Notes under the pieces: generated by a model
Seen by the model: the letters and a program-made list of their open reading frames with translations, nothing else
What the model was told of the DNA's origin: nothing
Database searches by the model: none
Assembly (NCBI RefSeq): GCF_029946505.1
Contig: NZ_JARZHG010000011.1
Coordinates: 62,001 to 126,000 of the forward strand
Direction: 5' to 3'
Length of the DNA stretch: 64,000 nt
Origin: Polyangium sp. y55x31
GTDB taxonomy: Bacteria > Myxococcota_A > Polyangia > Polyangiales > Polyangiaceae
Program-made: the position numbers and the translations under genes
Part shown: positions 54,201-63,669 of the stretch, piece by piece
Layout of the letters: the number at the start of each line of letters is the position of its first letter
Position numbering within the stretch: position 1 is the first letter of the stretch

Positions 54201-56606
54201 CTGGCGCGGCGTCGCGCTGATCGCGATCTGCTTCTCCAGGTTGCCGACGAGCTCCTTGTAGCGGCCCGTGCGGTTGTAGATGCGATCGAGGCCGCGCAGC
54301 GCGGTGAGGCTGTGCGGGTCGACGTCGAGCGCGGCCTCGTAGCGACGCGTGGCCTCGCCGAGATCGTTCAGTTGATCCTCGTAGAGCTCGGCGACCCTGC
54401 AGATGGCCTCGACGCGGGCCTCGCCGCGGAGCGCGTCGGCGCGGCGCTCGAGGATCTTCGCGTAACCGGCCCAGTCCTCCAGGCGGTGGTAGATGCGGCC
54501 GAGCGCCTCGGCGGCTTTGTCGTTGCTCGGGTCTTCCTGGAAGATGTGCTCGTAGAGATCGCGGGCGCGCGAGGCGTCGTTGAGCCGCGTCTCCAGGACT
54601 TCGGCGGCCTCGGCGCGGATCTCGCGGGAGCGCTCCGGCGTCGCGGCGCGATCGGCGCGGGTCTGGAGGATCTGGCAGAGCTCCTGCCACTGCTGCGCGC
54701 GGCGGTAGAGCTGCGCCATGCCGTCGAGCGCGCCGTCGTGCCCGGGCTCGGCCGAGAGCACGGCCTGGAAGCAAGGCAGGCCCATGTCGGGGCGCGCGAT
54801 CTTCTCCGAGTACCAGCGCCCGAGCAGGTTGAAGAGCGCGATCTTGGCCTCGGTCGACATCTCCGCGCTCGTCGTCGCGGTGCTCAGGATCTGGAGCGCC
54901 TCGGCCCAGACCTTCATGTCGCTGCCGGCCGAGCGCTCGAGATCCTTCGCGTAGTCCTGGTTCTCCGGCAGGACGGAGAGCGCCTGCGCGAAGGCGAAGA
55001 CGCCCTGCTCGATGTCCTCGAGCTCGCGCACGTAGAGGCGGCCGATCTCGTTCAGCGCGCGCGCACGCGCCGGCGGATCCTGCGCCTTCTCGCTGCGCTC
55101 GAGGAGCATCTCGGCGACCTCCTCGTACTTCTCGAGCTCCCTTCGCACGCCTTCGAGCGCGCTGAACGCGACGTCGTCGTCCTCGTCGAGCTCGACGATC
55201 TGCTCGAGCACGCCCTCGGCCTTCTCCAGGTCCTTCGCGACGTTCTCGTAGGTGCGGGCGGCGCGGAAGAGGAGCTGCTTCTTCGTCTCCGCGGCCTTGA
55301 TCTTCTCGCCCGCGCTCTCGCCCTCGTCGACCTCGGAGGCCGCGATGACGAAGGCCTCGGCGACCTTGAGCGGATCCGCGCCGTCACGCGCGGCGCTCTC
55401 CAGCGCGAGGGCCGAGTCGTGATCCATGGGATCAGCGAGGAGCATGTCGGCGAGGTCGTTGATCTCCTCGTCGGTGAAGCTCTTGCCCTTGGGCGCTTCC
55501 TCCGCGCTCTTGGCCTTGGGATCGACGAGGTCGAGCGCGCCGCTCACGCCCTTGGGGCGCGCGCTCGGGTTCTTGTCGAGCAGGCGCGCGATGATCTCGT
55601 CGAGCTCTTTGTTGACCCAGCCCTTCGGCGCGACCGTGGACGCGGCGGGCGCCTCGCGGACGAGGTGCGCGGCGGCGATGTCGGCGCCGGTCTCGGCGTT
55701 GAACGGAGGCTTGCCCGCGAGGAGCTCGAAGAGCGTGGCGCCGAAGGTGTAGATGTCGCTCTGCGTGTCGATCGCGCCGCCGCGGATCTGCTCGGGCGAG
55801 AGAGCGCGGGCGAGCGTGGGGACGCCGAAGGGACCACCCACGCCGGCGCCGAGACGATCGCAGCAGGCGTCGACGAGGTACGCGCGGACCTTGCCGCCTT
55901 CGCCGCGGCCGACGAGTACGTTCTCGAGCTTGATGTTGCCGTGCACGACGCGCGCCTCGTGCAGCGCAGCGAGGGCCGAGAGGACGGCGCGGACGATCTC
56001 GCGCGCCTCGTTCATGTGCAGCGCGCCCGTGCGCGTCACGCGCGCGGCGAGCGGCTGGCCGTCGACGGGGGCGTACGCGACGTACGCGTGGCCCGAGACG
56101 ACGCCGGCTTCGAGCGACGCGGGCAGGCCTTCGTGCTGCACCTTCGCGGCGTGACGAACGGCCGTGAGGAAGCGCTGGAGGGCGCGTGCCCCGGAGGCTG
56201 CGTCCTTGCGAAAGATCTTGAGGATCCGCTCCTCGGGCTTGTCTTCGCCCTCGACCTTTCGTGTCGCGGCGTAGACGGCGGCGCGCGGGCCCTCGCCGAT
56301 CTTGCGCGTGATCGTGAAGGCGCCGAACGCCTCGCCGGCCTTCATCTCCGCGTCGGCGGTGCCCTTCTTCGCGAGCTCGCGCAGCTTCGCGTCGGCCTCG
56401 GGCCTCAAGGCGAAGATCGCGTCGAGCAGCGCGCCCTCGGCGTCGTTCTCGAAGCATCGATCCGTGAGCGCGCGTGCGAAGGATGCCTTCGAGACGGCGC
56501 CTCCTACCTGGGCCGGATCGAGCCCGAGCAGCTCGCGCGACAGCGCGGTCATTTCATCGAGCGAGAAGAGGCGCTCGAGCTCACCTCGGACGATATCGAT
56601 CGACAT
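51273..56606 (-). CDS. Giant pseudokinase-TPR protein
   Basis: 1,777 residues from ATG 56606. An N-terminal helical region (1-95) precedes a Ser/Thr-kinase-like domain (about 98-375): glycine loop I-G-E-G-P-R-A-A-V, Lys130 in I-L-K-I-F, catalytic loop V-H-G-N-I-K-L-E-N with Asn224 where the catalytic Asp should be, and D-A-C for D-F-G. This is a predicted pseudokinase. The remainder (about 450-1500) is packed with TPR-like helical repeats, followed by a C-terminal domain of about 250 residues that is not recognised. It is likely a large scaffold. It starts 208 bp from the divergent FtsB-like gene. Confidence 0.85.
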   Translation of the reverse strand: MSIDIVRGELERLFSLDEMTALSRELLGLDPAQVGGAVSKASFARALTDRCFENDAEGALLDAIFALRPEADAKLRELAKKGTADAEMKAGEAFGAFTITRKIGEGPRAAVYAATRKVEGEDKPEERILKIFRKDAASGARALQRFLTAVRHAAKVQHEGLPASLEAGVVSGHAYVAYAPVDGQPLAARVTRTGALHMNEAREIVRAVLSALAALHEARVVHGNIKLENVLVGRGEGGKVRAYLVDACCDRLGAGVGGPFGVPTLARALSPEQIRGGAIDTQSDIYTFGATLFELLAGKPPFNAETGADIAAAHLVREAPAASTVAPKGWVNKELDEIIARLLDKNPSARPKGVSGALDLVDPKAKSAEEAPKGKSFTDEEINDLADMLLADPMDHDSALALESAARDGADPLKVAEAFVIAASEVDEGESAGEKIKAAETKKQLLFRAARTYENVAKDLEKAEGVLEQIVELDEDDDVAFSALEGVRRELEKYEEVAEMLLERSEKAQDPPARARALNEIGRLYVRELEDIEQGVFAFAQALSVLPENQDYAKDLERSAGSDMKVWAEALQILSTATTSAEMSTEAKIALFNLLGRWYSEKIARPDMGLPCFQAVLSAEPGHDGALDGMAQLYRRAQQWQELCQILQTRADRAATPERSREIRAEAAEVLETRLNDASRARDLYEHIFQEDPSNDKAAEALGRIYHRLEDWAGYAKILERRADALRGEARVEAICRVAELYEDQLNDLGEATRRYEAALDVDPHSLTALRGLDRIYNRTGRYKELVGNLEKQIAISATPRQKINLYERLAGIHDEQFLDHGKAAEAYEAILQIDPAHEGTLTALMRHYRALERWEDVVSLYERLLRIVTEDKRRIELLLAMGRVLVEQIGSPERASKAYEKVIEIDPQHGGALESLANVRAASGDALAALSAIESLAVKATTPETRADLWIRAAKLLDDKGDRDGAIERYKKALDAQPGNVAASTALRAAYLARGDATSAVELLGREIEAAEGNLAKARHYGEMAFLLHEKLKDTERAQAAATKAIDLDPTNMKALYVSGEIAFNASRFVEAAKHFESLANRSDAMPKDLALDVVSHYIDALSKIGSTEKAVSVLPTLLALAPDVPQAIRRAAKVRYDAKQYKESAALYVDLTNRFAEKLDPLDRAEAMLYLGQARLSLGEVEEAVLPLLDAADLMPEAPEPIAALVRLYEAKKDWEEVIRLKMRRIDVVSGDERVALLLDVGDIMAAQLGDRTRAAKSYVAALDERPDDRKILTKLMQLYSEEKDWSKLIEVVLKLASKIDDKRQKAKYMHTAAIVSSRQLGDIDKAIEYYDQVLELDPSLDKALAEAIEVREQKGDWEGVERLVRVDLERATERNDTAKVLSTMEKLGALYKDKLGAIADAIDAYEAAQTLDPENHEREELLAKLYASDPAQYLDKAVAAQAILLRRNPYRPEPYKLLRKLYTESKRADSAYCLCQALTLMSFAEPDEERFFKRMRSDTAAAAQVPLGEEDWFANLTHPDADPLLTNVFAVIQPAVIMKNGQPLEALGYQMAYAIDLMRHPYPLSQTIVFAAGVLGLELPICFQNPMDPGGLSFLHAHNPAIVLGAAALATEVPPQMGAFIASRHLTYYRPGMYLRYLVPTGTGLRAWLFAAIKLISPNFPISKDIEGPVKENLAVIEAVITGPRRDELASAVTKLLQAGAIDLKKWVAGVDLTADRAGFVVANDLEISQEIIKAADDSASAVPQKERLKELVLFSVSEDYFAIRRKLGINIDA

Positions 56607-56814
56607 GCAATCTCCTCGGATCCTTCGCGCGAGCGTCCTCGTCTGGTCATCGTTCGGTCCAGCCGAACCGACCAGGGCGCCCGCGGGCGGGCGTATGCTA
56701 GCCAAAGGTCAGGTCGTTCGCGAAGAACAACTGACGCAAAAGCGCGTGATCTTTACGAAGGACGCGAACCCGGAAAGTTGACCGGGCGCCCCCGGCCGTG
56801 GCAGGGAGGAAGAC

Positions 56815-57114
56815 GTGCGTCGACTCACCTTGGCGATCGAGCGGGTGCTGCCGGTCGGAATCCTGGTCGTGGCGGTCATCGGAGTGCCGGTGATGATCCT
56901 TTCCCCGGAGGGGCTGCCGCGGCTGCGGGGGCTCGAACGGGAGCTCGAGCAGGTGGAAGAGGAGAGCGCGGAGATGCACCGCGAGATCGACGCGCTGCGC
57001 GGTCGGGTCGAGCGGCTGCGGGATGATCCCACGGCGGTCGAGCGCATCGCGCGGGACAACCTCGGGCTCGTGCGACAGACCGAGGTCGTCTTTCAGTTTC
57101 CCGCGTCGCGCTGA
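56815..57114 (+). CDS. Septum formation initiator family protein (FtsB/DivIC-like)
   Basis: 99 residues from GTG 56815. One N-terminal transmembrane helix (about 10-28) is followed by a coiled coil (about 35-75) and a short conserved end (P-T-A-V-E-R-I-A-R-D-N-L-G-L-V). That is the FtsB/DivIC layout, which with FtsL activates septal cell-wall synthesis. The next gene starts 48 bp downstream, so they may be cotranscribed. Confidence 0.85.
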   Translation: MRRLTLAIERVLPVGILVVAVIGVPVMILSPEGLPRLRGLERELEQVEEESAEMHREIDALRGRVERLRDDPTAVERIARDNLGLVRQTEVVFQFPASR

Positions 57115-57162
57115 GGGCCCAAGGCGCCCCTCGCCAACATAAAGAGTGATATCGTTCGCGCC

Positions 57163-58818
57163 GTGTCGGTCGAGTTGGGGCGACGCCTGATCGCGGCGAA
57201 CCTGGTGACGCGGGAGAAGGTGCAGGCGGCGCTGCTCCTGTCGGTCGTGCGGGGAATCCCATTCACGCGCGCGCTCGTGGATCGCGGGGCGATCACGGAA
57301 GCCGAGCTCGACGAGGAGATCGCGCGGTACGCAGGGCCGGGGCTTCGCCACGTGCAAGGCGCGCCCGATCTCGTGGCGAAGCTGCCGCGCGCGCTGTGTC
57401 GGAGGCTCTGCGCGCTGCCGACGCGGCTCGATCCGTTCACGGGGACCGTGGACGTGGCCGCGGCCGATCCGCTGGACGCGCACATCGAGGTGGAGATGTC
57501 GTTCCACCTCGGCGCGCCGGTGCGCGTGCTTCGCGCGCCGATCGGCGCCGTGGAAGAGGCGATCCGGCGGATCGAGCTCACGGCGGCGCAGCCCGAGGCG
57601 CCGAAAAAGCCGCGAGGTCGCCGCATCACGCCGGCCTCGCCGTACGGCGCGCCGCAGTCGTCGATCCCGCCGCCGCCCACGATCAGCACGCCGATCCCGC
57701 TGGTGAAGCGTGTGCCGGAGGGCGCTGACGCAGATCCGACGAACGCGCAGACGCCGGCGACACGACGCGGCGCGCCGGGGACGTTGCGTGGCGCGGCGTC
57801 GCTCGAGCGGCCCGTTCGTTCCGCGTTGCCGGCGACGAAGGCCGCGGCAGCAGCGCCTTCGGGTGGAGACGATCCGCCGCGCGTGTCGTTTCCTTCGACG
57901 CCGCCGCCGGGCCCGGCCTCGGTTCCCTCGCCGCTCGCCGTGGCGCCGCCCGAGCTCACGGCTTGGCGCGGCGCGACACGCCCGACCCTGGATCCGTCGG
58001 TGTTCTCGCGTTCGCCTTCGAGCGACGGGGGCACGGCGCCACGTGTCGTGGGCGATGCGTCGAACGCAGAGAAGGCCGAGCGCGTGGCGGCGATGTGGAC
58101 GACGCACGACGCGCCCATCTCGCACGCGCTCGCGCCTGCGCTCGGTGCGCCGATCGCGGAGCCGCCTACCGGGCCGAACTCGTTCGCGCCTGCGCCGTCG
58201 GCGCGTCGTGGCGGCGTGTCGGTGCCGCCGCCCGCGATGTCGCTCCCTGTGCCCGTGAAAGGCCAGGTGAACGCGCCTGCGCCGACGCCCGCGCCGGATT
58301 CCGAAGAGGAGCCGCAACGCCAGACGTTTGTGGGTCCGCCTCCCCTGCCCTTCCCGGATCCGAGCGCGATCCTCGGAGCGCTCGCGCGGGCCGCGACGCG
58401 CGACGAGATCGTCTCGCTCGCGCTGGGAGGCGCGGCGCTTTTCGCGCGACGCGTGGCGCTCTTTGCGGTCAAGCGTGACGGGTTCCATGGTTGGACCTGC
58501 AACGACGAGTTCGGGGATGAAGAGGCGCTGCGAGCGCTCTCGATCCCGCACGACGTGCCGAGTGTGTTCGCGACGGCGACGGCGACGTCGATCTACCTCG
58601 GGCCCGTGCCCGAGACGGAGGCGCACGCGGGGCTGCTCGCGGTGATGGAGCGCGCGAGCCCGGACGTGGCCGTGGTGGCGGTGCGCGTCGCGGGGCGGCC
58701 GGCGGCGGTGTTGATGGTCGACGATCTCGGAGACACGCTCACCGGCACGCGCAGGATGGACGAGCTCGCCCGCGCCGTGGGCGAGGCGCTCGCGCGGCTC
58801 CTGTCGGCGCGCGGGTAG
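57163..58818 (+). CDS. MshEN-domain protein with GAF-like C-terminus
   Basis: 551 residues from GTG 57163. Residues 1-145 match the N-terminal domain of type II secretion/type IV pilus ATPases (MshEN/T2[27 protein letters not shown]), which can bind cyclic-di-GMP. A long Pro/Ala-rich disordered linker (about 145-390) leads to a GAF-like domain (about 395-551). No ATPase core is present, so it is not a secretion motor. A c-di-GMP-sensing adaptor is a reasonable guess. Mutase large subunit follows 23 bp downstream. Confidence 0.72.
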   Translation: MSVELGRRLIAANLVTREKVQAALLLSVVRGIPFTRALVDRGAITEAELDEEIARYAGPGLRHVQGAPDLVAKLPRALCRRLCALPTRLDPFTGTVDVAAADPLDAHIEVEMSFHLGAPVRVLRAPIGAVEEAIRRIELTAAQPEAPKKPRGRRITPASPYGAPQSSIPPPPTISTPIPLVKRVPEGADADPTNAQTPATRRGAPGTLRGAASLERPVRSALPATKAAAAAPSGGDDPPRVSFPSTPPPGPASVPSPLAVAPPELTAWRGATRPTLDPSVFSRSPSSDGGTAPRVVGDASNAEKAERVAAMWTTHDAPISHALAPALGAPIAEPPTGPNSFAPAPSARRGGVSVPPPAMSLPVPVKGQVNAPAPTPAPDSEEEPQRQTFVGPPPLPFPDPSAILGALARAATRDEIVSLALGGAALFARRVALFAVKRDGFHGWTCNDEFGDEEALRALSIPHDVPSVFATATATSIYLGPVPETEAHAGLLAVMERASPDVAVVAVRVAGRPAAVLMVDDLGDTLTGTRRMDELARAVGEALARLLSARG

Positions 58819-58841
58819 ACGAACGTCGAGGACGACGAACG

Positions 58842-60527
58842 ATGAAGAGCGACGACGACCGAGCGAAAGGCCAGGCGAAGGAAGAGTTCGAGAAGCGGCT
58901 CGCGAAGGCGCGCAAGGCGGCGAGGCCACGTGCGCCGCTGCTCTCGGGGCCGCCCGGATCGGTCGGCGTCGACGCGGACGACCTCTACGACGAGGAGACG
59001 CTCGAGCGTCTGGGCTTCGATCCTGAGCGGGATCTCGGCTTCCCGGGGATGCCGCCGTTCACGCGCGGCGTGCAGCCAAACATGTTTCGCGGGCGCCTCT
59101 GGACGATGCGGCAGTACGCCGGCTTCGGCACCGCGGAGGAGTCGAACGCGCGTTACCACTACCTGCTCTCGCAGGGACAAACCGGGCTCTCGGTCGCGTT
59201 CGATCTGCCGACGCAGATGGGCCGCGATTCGGATCACGCGCTCGCGGCCGGCGAGGTGGGGCGCGTGGGCGTGGCGATCGACTCGCTCGGCGACATGCGG
59301 CGGCTGCTTGCGGGGCTGCCGCTCGACACGATCTCCACGTCGATGACGATCAACGCGACGGCGGCGATCCTGCTCTCGCTCTACATCGCGGTCGCGGACG
59401 AAGCCGGGGTTCCGAGGGACAAACTTCGCGGTACGATCCAGAACGACATCTTGAAGGAGTACGTGGCGCGCGGGACGTACATCTATCCGCCGCGGCCTTC
59501 GATCCGGCTCATCAGCGACATCTTCGCGTTCTGCTCGAAGGACGTGCCGCACTGGAACACGATCTCGATCAGCGGCTACCACATGCGCGAGGCGGGCTGC
59601 GATGCGGCTCAGGAGATCGCGTTCACGCTGGCCGACGGGATGGCGTACGTGAAGGCGGCCGTCGAGGCGGGGCTCGACGTGGACGACTTCGGCGGGCAGC
59701 TCTCGTTCTTCTTCAACGGGCACAACAATTTGCTCGAGGAGATCGCGAAGTTCCGGGCGGCGCGCAGGATCTGGTCGTCGATCATGCAGGAGCGGTTCGG
59801 CGCGAAGACGGATCGGGCGCGGGCGCTCAAGTTTCACTGCCAGACGGCGGGGATGACGCTGCTCGCGCAGCAGCCGATGGTGAACGTGGTGCGTGTGGCG
59901 ATGCAGGCGCTCGCTGCGGTGCTCGGTGGTTGCCAAAGTTTGCACACCAACGGATTCGACGAGGCGCTCGGGTTGCCGACGGCGGAGGCGGCGACCTTGG
60001 CGCTTCGGACGCAGCAGGTGATTGGCTACGAGTCGGGCGTGACGGACTTCGTGGATCCGCTCGGTGGGAGTTATGTGGTCGAGGCGCTGACGACGCGGCT
60101 CGAACAGGCGGCGCGCGAGTACATCCGGCGGGTCGACGAGCTTGGCGGGATGGTGTCGGCGATCGAGCAGGGCTACGTGCAGCGTGAGATCCAGGCGGCG
60201 GCGTATCGCTATCAGCTCGAGATCGAGGAGAAGAAGCGGGTCATCGTGGGGCTGAACGAGTTTGCCTCGGAGAGCCCTCCGGTGCCGGTGATGAAGATCG
60301 ATCCGCGCATCGAGCGTGAGCAGGCCGAGCGGACGCGCGTGTGGCGCGCCGAGCACGAGGGGCCGCAGAAGAGCGAGGCGCTCGGCGTGATCGATCGTGC
60401 GGCGCGCGGGACGGAGAACCTCTTGCCGCCGATCCTCACGGCGGTGAAAGCCGGCGCGACAGTAGGCGAGATCAGCGACGTGCTACGCGCCGCCTGGGGC
60501 GAACACACCGAAATCCTCACCATCTGA
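58842..60527 (+). CDS. mcmA: Methylmalonyl-CoA mutase, large (catalytic) subunit
   Basis: 561 residues. It contains only the TIM-barrel catalytic domain; the C-terminal B12-binding domain (about 130 residues) of single-chain mutases is absent, so a separate small subunit must bind cobalamin. Substrate-discriminating residues are Tyr92 (R-Q-Y-A-G-F), Arg210 (A-R-G-T-Y-I-Y-P-P) and His247 (S-G-Y-H-M), the equivalents of Tyr89, Arg207 and His244 in Propionibacterium mutase. Isobutyryl-CoA mutase has Phe and Gln at the first two, so methylmalonyl-CoA is the likely substrate. The stop is inside a 94-bp tandem repeat. Confidence 0.95.
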   Translation: MKSDDDRAKGQAKEEFEKRLAKARKAARPRAPLLSGPPGSVGVDADDLYDEETLERLGFDPERDLGFPGMPPFTRGVQPNMFRGRLWTMRQYAGFGTAEESNARYHYLLSQGQTGLSVAFDLPTQMGRDSDHALAAGEVGRVGVAIDSLGDMRRLLAGLPLDTISTSMTINATAAILLSLYIAVADEAGVPRDKLRGTIQNDILKEYVARGTYIYPPRPSIRLISDIFAFCSKDVPHWNTISISGYHMREAGCDAAQEIAFTLADGMAYVKAAVEAGLDVDDFGGQLSFFFNGHNNLLEEIAKFRAARRIWSSIMQERFGAKTDRARALKFHCQTAGMTLLAQQPMVNVVRVAMQALAAVLGGCQSLHTNGFDEALGLPTAEAATLALRTQQVIGYESGVTDFVDPLGGSYVVEALTTRLEQAAREYIRRVDELGGMVSAIEQGYVQREIQAAAYRYQLEIEEKKRVIVGLNEFASESPPVPVMKIDPRIEREQAERTRVWRAEHEGPQKSEALGVIDRAARGTENLLPPILTAVKAGATVGEISDVLRAAWGEHTEILTI

Positions 60528-60711
60528 CAAACCCCCTCCGACGTGCATCGACCGCATCGCGGTCGATGCATCAGCGGTCCCGGGCTTGCCCTGCAAAAAG
60601 GGGCGGACAGCTACAAACTGACAAACCCCCTCCGACGTGCATCGACCGCATCGCGGTCGATGCATCAGCGATCCCGGGCTTGCCCTGCAAAAAGGGGCGG
60701 ACAGCTACAAA
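60524..60711. repeat. 94-bp tandem duplication overlapping the mutase stop
   Basis: Two copies, 60524-60617 and 60618-60711, differ at one base (G/A in CAGCGRTCCCGGG). Each has a 12-bp hairpin TGCATCGACCGC loop ATC, a GGGC-TT-GCCC hairpin and a degraded GGACA-type module. Copy 1 contributes the TGA stop codon of the mutase gene. Confidence 0.9.
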
Positions 60712-60827
60712 CGAGAGTTCCCCGCGACGACTGCGCTCCGCGCAGTCGTCGCCCAGAGGTCCAGGGCTTGCCCTGGTTCAGGTCCAGGGGCGAACAGCCC
60801 CTGGTCGGGTCCGGGGTGAAACCCCGG
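60524..60827. repeat. Compound hairpin element D (convergent gap)
   Basis: After the tandem 94-bp units come a 13-bp stem GCGACGACTGCGC loop TCC (60724-60752), CCAGGGC/GCCCTGG loop TT (60761-60776), CCAGGGGC/GCCCCTGG loop GAACA (60784-60804) and CCGGGGT/ACCCCGG loop GAA (60811-60827). This is the right-arm order of elements A-C; the left arm is absent. It fills the gap between the mutase stop and the stop of the sigma-54 activator. Confidence 0.85.
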
Positions 60828-60847
60828 CGCCACGCACTGCCTGAGAC

Positions 60848-62215
60848 TCACGTATCGCCGGGATCGTACAAACCGCGCTTCTTGAGCAGCGCGCGCAGAT
60901 GGTTCCGCGCGACGTCGGCCTGGCGCGAGGCTTTCGAGAGATTGCCGCCGCAGCGACGGACGAGCGCGTCGAGGTAGGCGCGCTCGAAGCGATCGATGGC
61001 GCGGGCTTTGGCTTCGGCGAACGTTCCCTGAAGGTCGAGGGGTTCGCGCTCGGCCTCGCTTCCGCGGAAACCGAATCCTTCGCCGGCGAGATCGTTCTCC
61101 GTGATCGTCCCGTCCTGGCAGAGTGCTGCGGCGCGCGCGATCACGTTGCGCAGCTCGCGCACGTTGCCTGGCCACTTGCGCAGGGTGAGGCTTCGCAGGG
61201 CTTCTTCCGTGATCGAGAGCGGGCGCTCCGACGTGGAGAGCTCTTCGAGGAAGTGACGTGCGAGCAGCGGGATGTCTGCTGGGCGCGCGCGGAGCGGCGG
61301 CAGGAAGACGCGTGCTTCGGCGAGGCGGAAGTAGAGGTCTTCGCGGAAGCGGTGCGCCTCGATTTCGGCGCGTAGATCGCGGTGCGTCGCGGCGATCAGA
61401 CGGAAATCCACGGGGATGATCTCGTGGCCGCCCACGCGCGAGAAGGTGCGGCTCTCGAGGACGCGCAGGAGCTTTGGCTGCAGGTCCATCGGCAGCTCGC
61501 CGATCTCGTCGATGAAGAGCGTGCCGCCGTGCGCGCGTTCGAATGTGCCGATGTGCCGCGCGTCGGCGCCGGTGAATGCGCCGCGCTCGTGGCCGAAGAG
61601 CACGCTCTCGGCGAGCGTCGGCGGGATCGTGGCTGCGTCGAGCACCACGAAGGGGCCTTCGCGCCGCGGCGAGTGCTTGTGGATGGCCCGCGCGAGCTCT
61701 TCTTTGCCCGTGCCGGTCTCGCCTTGCGCGAGCACGGTGAGCTGGCTCGGCGCTACGCGCTCGAGGGTCGCGAAGAGCTCGCGCATCTCGGCGGAGACGC
61801 CGATCAGCCCGCCGAAGCGGCCGCCTTCGCTGCCGCGCTCGGGCTCGGCGCGATCGTCGACTTCGACACGTACGAGCGAGTCGCCGATCTTCAGCAACGC
61901 GCCTGGGCCGAGCTCGGCTTCGCTGATGCGGTGCGGGCCGAACCACGTGCCGTTCGTCGTGCCGAGGTCGCGCACGAGCACGCGGCCCTCGGGCCTGCGT
62001 TCGAGCTCGAGGTGCGTCGCGGAGATGCGCGGGTCGGGGATGACGAGGTCGTTGGTCTGGTGCCGGCCCACGGTGGCGCGGGCGCGGGTGACGAGGAGCG
62101 TCTTGCCGGCACCCGGTCCTTGGGTGACGACGAGGCGCGCGACGCCGCCGCCCTGTTTGGCCTGGCGGGGCTGAATTTCGGTCGCGGGAAGCTTAGGGGA
62201 AGCGGTATCGCTCAC
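60848..62215 (-). CDS. FHA-domain sigma-54-dependent transcriptional activator
   Basis: 455 residues from GTG 62215. An N-terminal FHA domain (about 25-120; V-G-R-H-Q-T-N-D and I-S-A-T-H-L-E bind phosphothreonine) is followed by an AAA+ domain (about 135-365) with Walker A G-E-T-G-T-G-K-E and the sigma-54 contact loop G-A-F-T-G-A, then a Fis-type helix-turn-helix at the C-terminus. FHA-enhancer-binding proteins are characteristic of myxobacteria and respond to Ser/Thr kinases; one is encoded 42 bp upstream. Confidence 0.94.
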   Translation of the reverse strand: MSDTASPKLPATEIQPRQAKQGGGVARLVVTQGPGAGKTLLVTRARATVGRHQTNDLVIPDPRISATHLELERRPEGRVLVRDLGTTNGTWFGPHRISEAELGPGALLKIGDSLVRVEVDDRAEPERGSEGGRFGGLIGVSAEMRELFATLERVAPSQLTVLAQGETGTGKEELARAIHKHSPRREGPFVVLDAATIPPTLAESVLFGHERGAFTGADARHIGTFERAHGGTLFIDEIGELPMDLQPKLLRVLESRTFSRVGGHEIIPVDFRLIAATHRDLRAEIEAHRFREDLYFRLAEARVFLPPLRARPADIPLLARHFLEELSTSERPLSITEEALRSLTLRKWPGNVRELRNVIARAAALCQDGTITENDLAGEGFGFRGSEAEREPLDLQGTFAEAKARAIDRFERAYLDALVRRCGGNLSKASRQADVARNHLRALLKKRGLYDPGDT

Positions 62216-62256
62216 GGTCAGCCCGGAGGGGTATCATGAACGGGCCCTCGCGTACT

Positions 62257-63660
62257 CTAGAAACCGGCTTCGTTCACTTGCGTGAGGGGCTTCGAGCCGC
62301 TTCGCGTCGTCGTGACTGCTGGGCGCGTGGGCGCGACCGAGGCTGAAGATGTCGCCGCGCTCGTTGCTTGCACTACCGGACGCACCGCGTCCGCCGTGGA
62401 CGTGTTTGCGGGGGTTTGCGTGGGGCTCGACGCGGGCTTTGTGCGAGGATCGTGCTCCTGCGTGGCTTGTGCGGCGCCGCTGCTCGTCGGCCTCGTGGGG
62501 GCGGCCTGGGGGGTCGGGGCGGGGTCTCGCGTCAAGAACGTGGCAATCGTCCCGCCGAGGAGGGCCGCGCCCGCCAGGAGCATGACGCCGGCGATGGCGC
62601 GGGATCGCGTCGGCTTCGGGTCCGACGTCACCGTGGGGATCGGCGCGGGCGTCGGCGCGGGAGACGGCTTTGGGGTTGCTGCGCTCGCGGGTTTTTTCGT
62701 CTCGGGGGGCGGCGGCTCGGCGGGCGTTGGATCCGCTGCGGCCGAGCAGAGCGCGGTCTGCAGGGCTTCGGCCATCTCGCCGGCGTCCTTGAAGCGCTCG
62801 GCGCGATCGGTGAGCAGGCAACGATCGACGAGCTTCGCGAGCGCGGCGGGCACGTCGCGTGCGACCTCGGCGAGCGCGGGCGCGTCTTTGCGTCGGATCG
62901 CGGCGAGCACTGCGTTTGCGTTCGGCGCTTCGAACGGGCGCCTGCGCGCGAGCATCTCGTAGAGGATCACGCCGAGCGCCCACACGTCGCTGCGCGCGTC
63001 CACATCGGGATCCCCGAGCGCCTGCTCGTAGCTCATGTACTGCGGCGTGCCGAGCACCTGGCCCGTCGCCGTGAGCGTCGCGCAGAGCTCTGGATCTGCG
63101 GCCGCTGCGCGCACCTTGCTGATGCCGAGATCGATGATCTTCGGCACCGTGCTGCCATTCGCGCGATGCAGGACGATGTTGGCGGGCTTGAGGTCCCGAT
63201 GGACGATCCCCGCGCGATGCAGGGCCGCGACGCCGCGCGTGATCGCGAGCGAGATCGCGCCGGCTTCTTTCCAGTCGAGGGGCGGATCACGGGCGATGCG
63301 ATCGGCGAGCGTCTCGCCGTCGAGCAGATCGAGCACGAGGTAGAGGAAGCCGTCCTCGGTCTCGCCCACGTCACGCACGCCGACGAGGTGCTCGTGCTGG
63401 GCGAGCGCGAGCAGGCGCGCCTCTTTCATGAAGCGATCGCGCACCTCGGTGCGCCACCCGGCTGCGTCGAGCGAGATCGCTTTGATCGCGACCTCGCCGC
63501 CGGACACGCGATCCTCCGCGACCCACACCGTGGCCATCGCTCCCTCCGCGAGGGGGCGGACCAGCGCGTAACGCTCGGCGAGGACGCGGCCGATCTCCAC
63601 TGCTCGAAGGAGTATCACACGAGGCTCGTTTCCGGGGAGACGCGCGCTCTCCGGAATCAC
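62257..63660 (-). CDS. Transmembrane Ser/Thr protein kinase
   Basis: 467 residues from GTG 63660 (GTG 63618 and 63600 would begin just before the kinase domain). A complete kinase domain includes L-A-E-G-A-M-A-T-V (glycine loop), V-A-I-K, H-R-D-L-K-P-A-N (active catalytic loop) and D-L-G in place of D-F-G. One transmembrane helix (around residue 345) is followed by a disordered Thr/Ala/Pro-rich tail of about 100 residues, so the C-terminus is probably periplasmic. The FHA/sigma-54 activator next to it is the obvious candidate substrate or effector. Confidence 0.92.
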   Translation of the reverse strand: MIPESARLPGNEPRVILLRAVEIGRVLAERYALVRPLAEGAMATVWVAEDRVSGGEVAIKAISLDAAGWRTEVRDRFMKEARLLALAQHEHLVGVRDVGETEDGFLYLVLDLLDGETLADRIARDPPLDWKEAGAISLAITRGVAALHRAGIVHRDLKPANIVLHRANGSTVPKIIDLGISKVRAAAADPELCATLTATGQVLGTPQYMSYEQALGDPDVDARSDVWALGVILYEMLARRRPFEAPNANAVLAAIRRKDAPALAEVARDVPAALAKLVDRCLLTDRAERFKDAGEMAEALQTALCSAAADPTPAEPPPPETKKPASAATPKPSPAPTPAPIPTVTSDPKPTRSRAIAGVMLLAGAALLGGTIATFLTRDPAPTPQAAPTRPTSSGAAQATQEHDPRTKPASSPTQTPANTSTADAVRPVVQATSAATSSASVAPTRPAVTTTRSGSKPLTQVNEAGF

Positions 63661-63669
63661 GCCTCGGGT

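Noticed and set aside
49854-57026. A 2,390-residue plus-strand frame over the Fic and pseudokinase genes
   Set aside because: Composition is Arg/Leu/Glu/Asp-rich antisense. The minus strand has kinase, TPR and Fic motifs.
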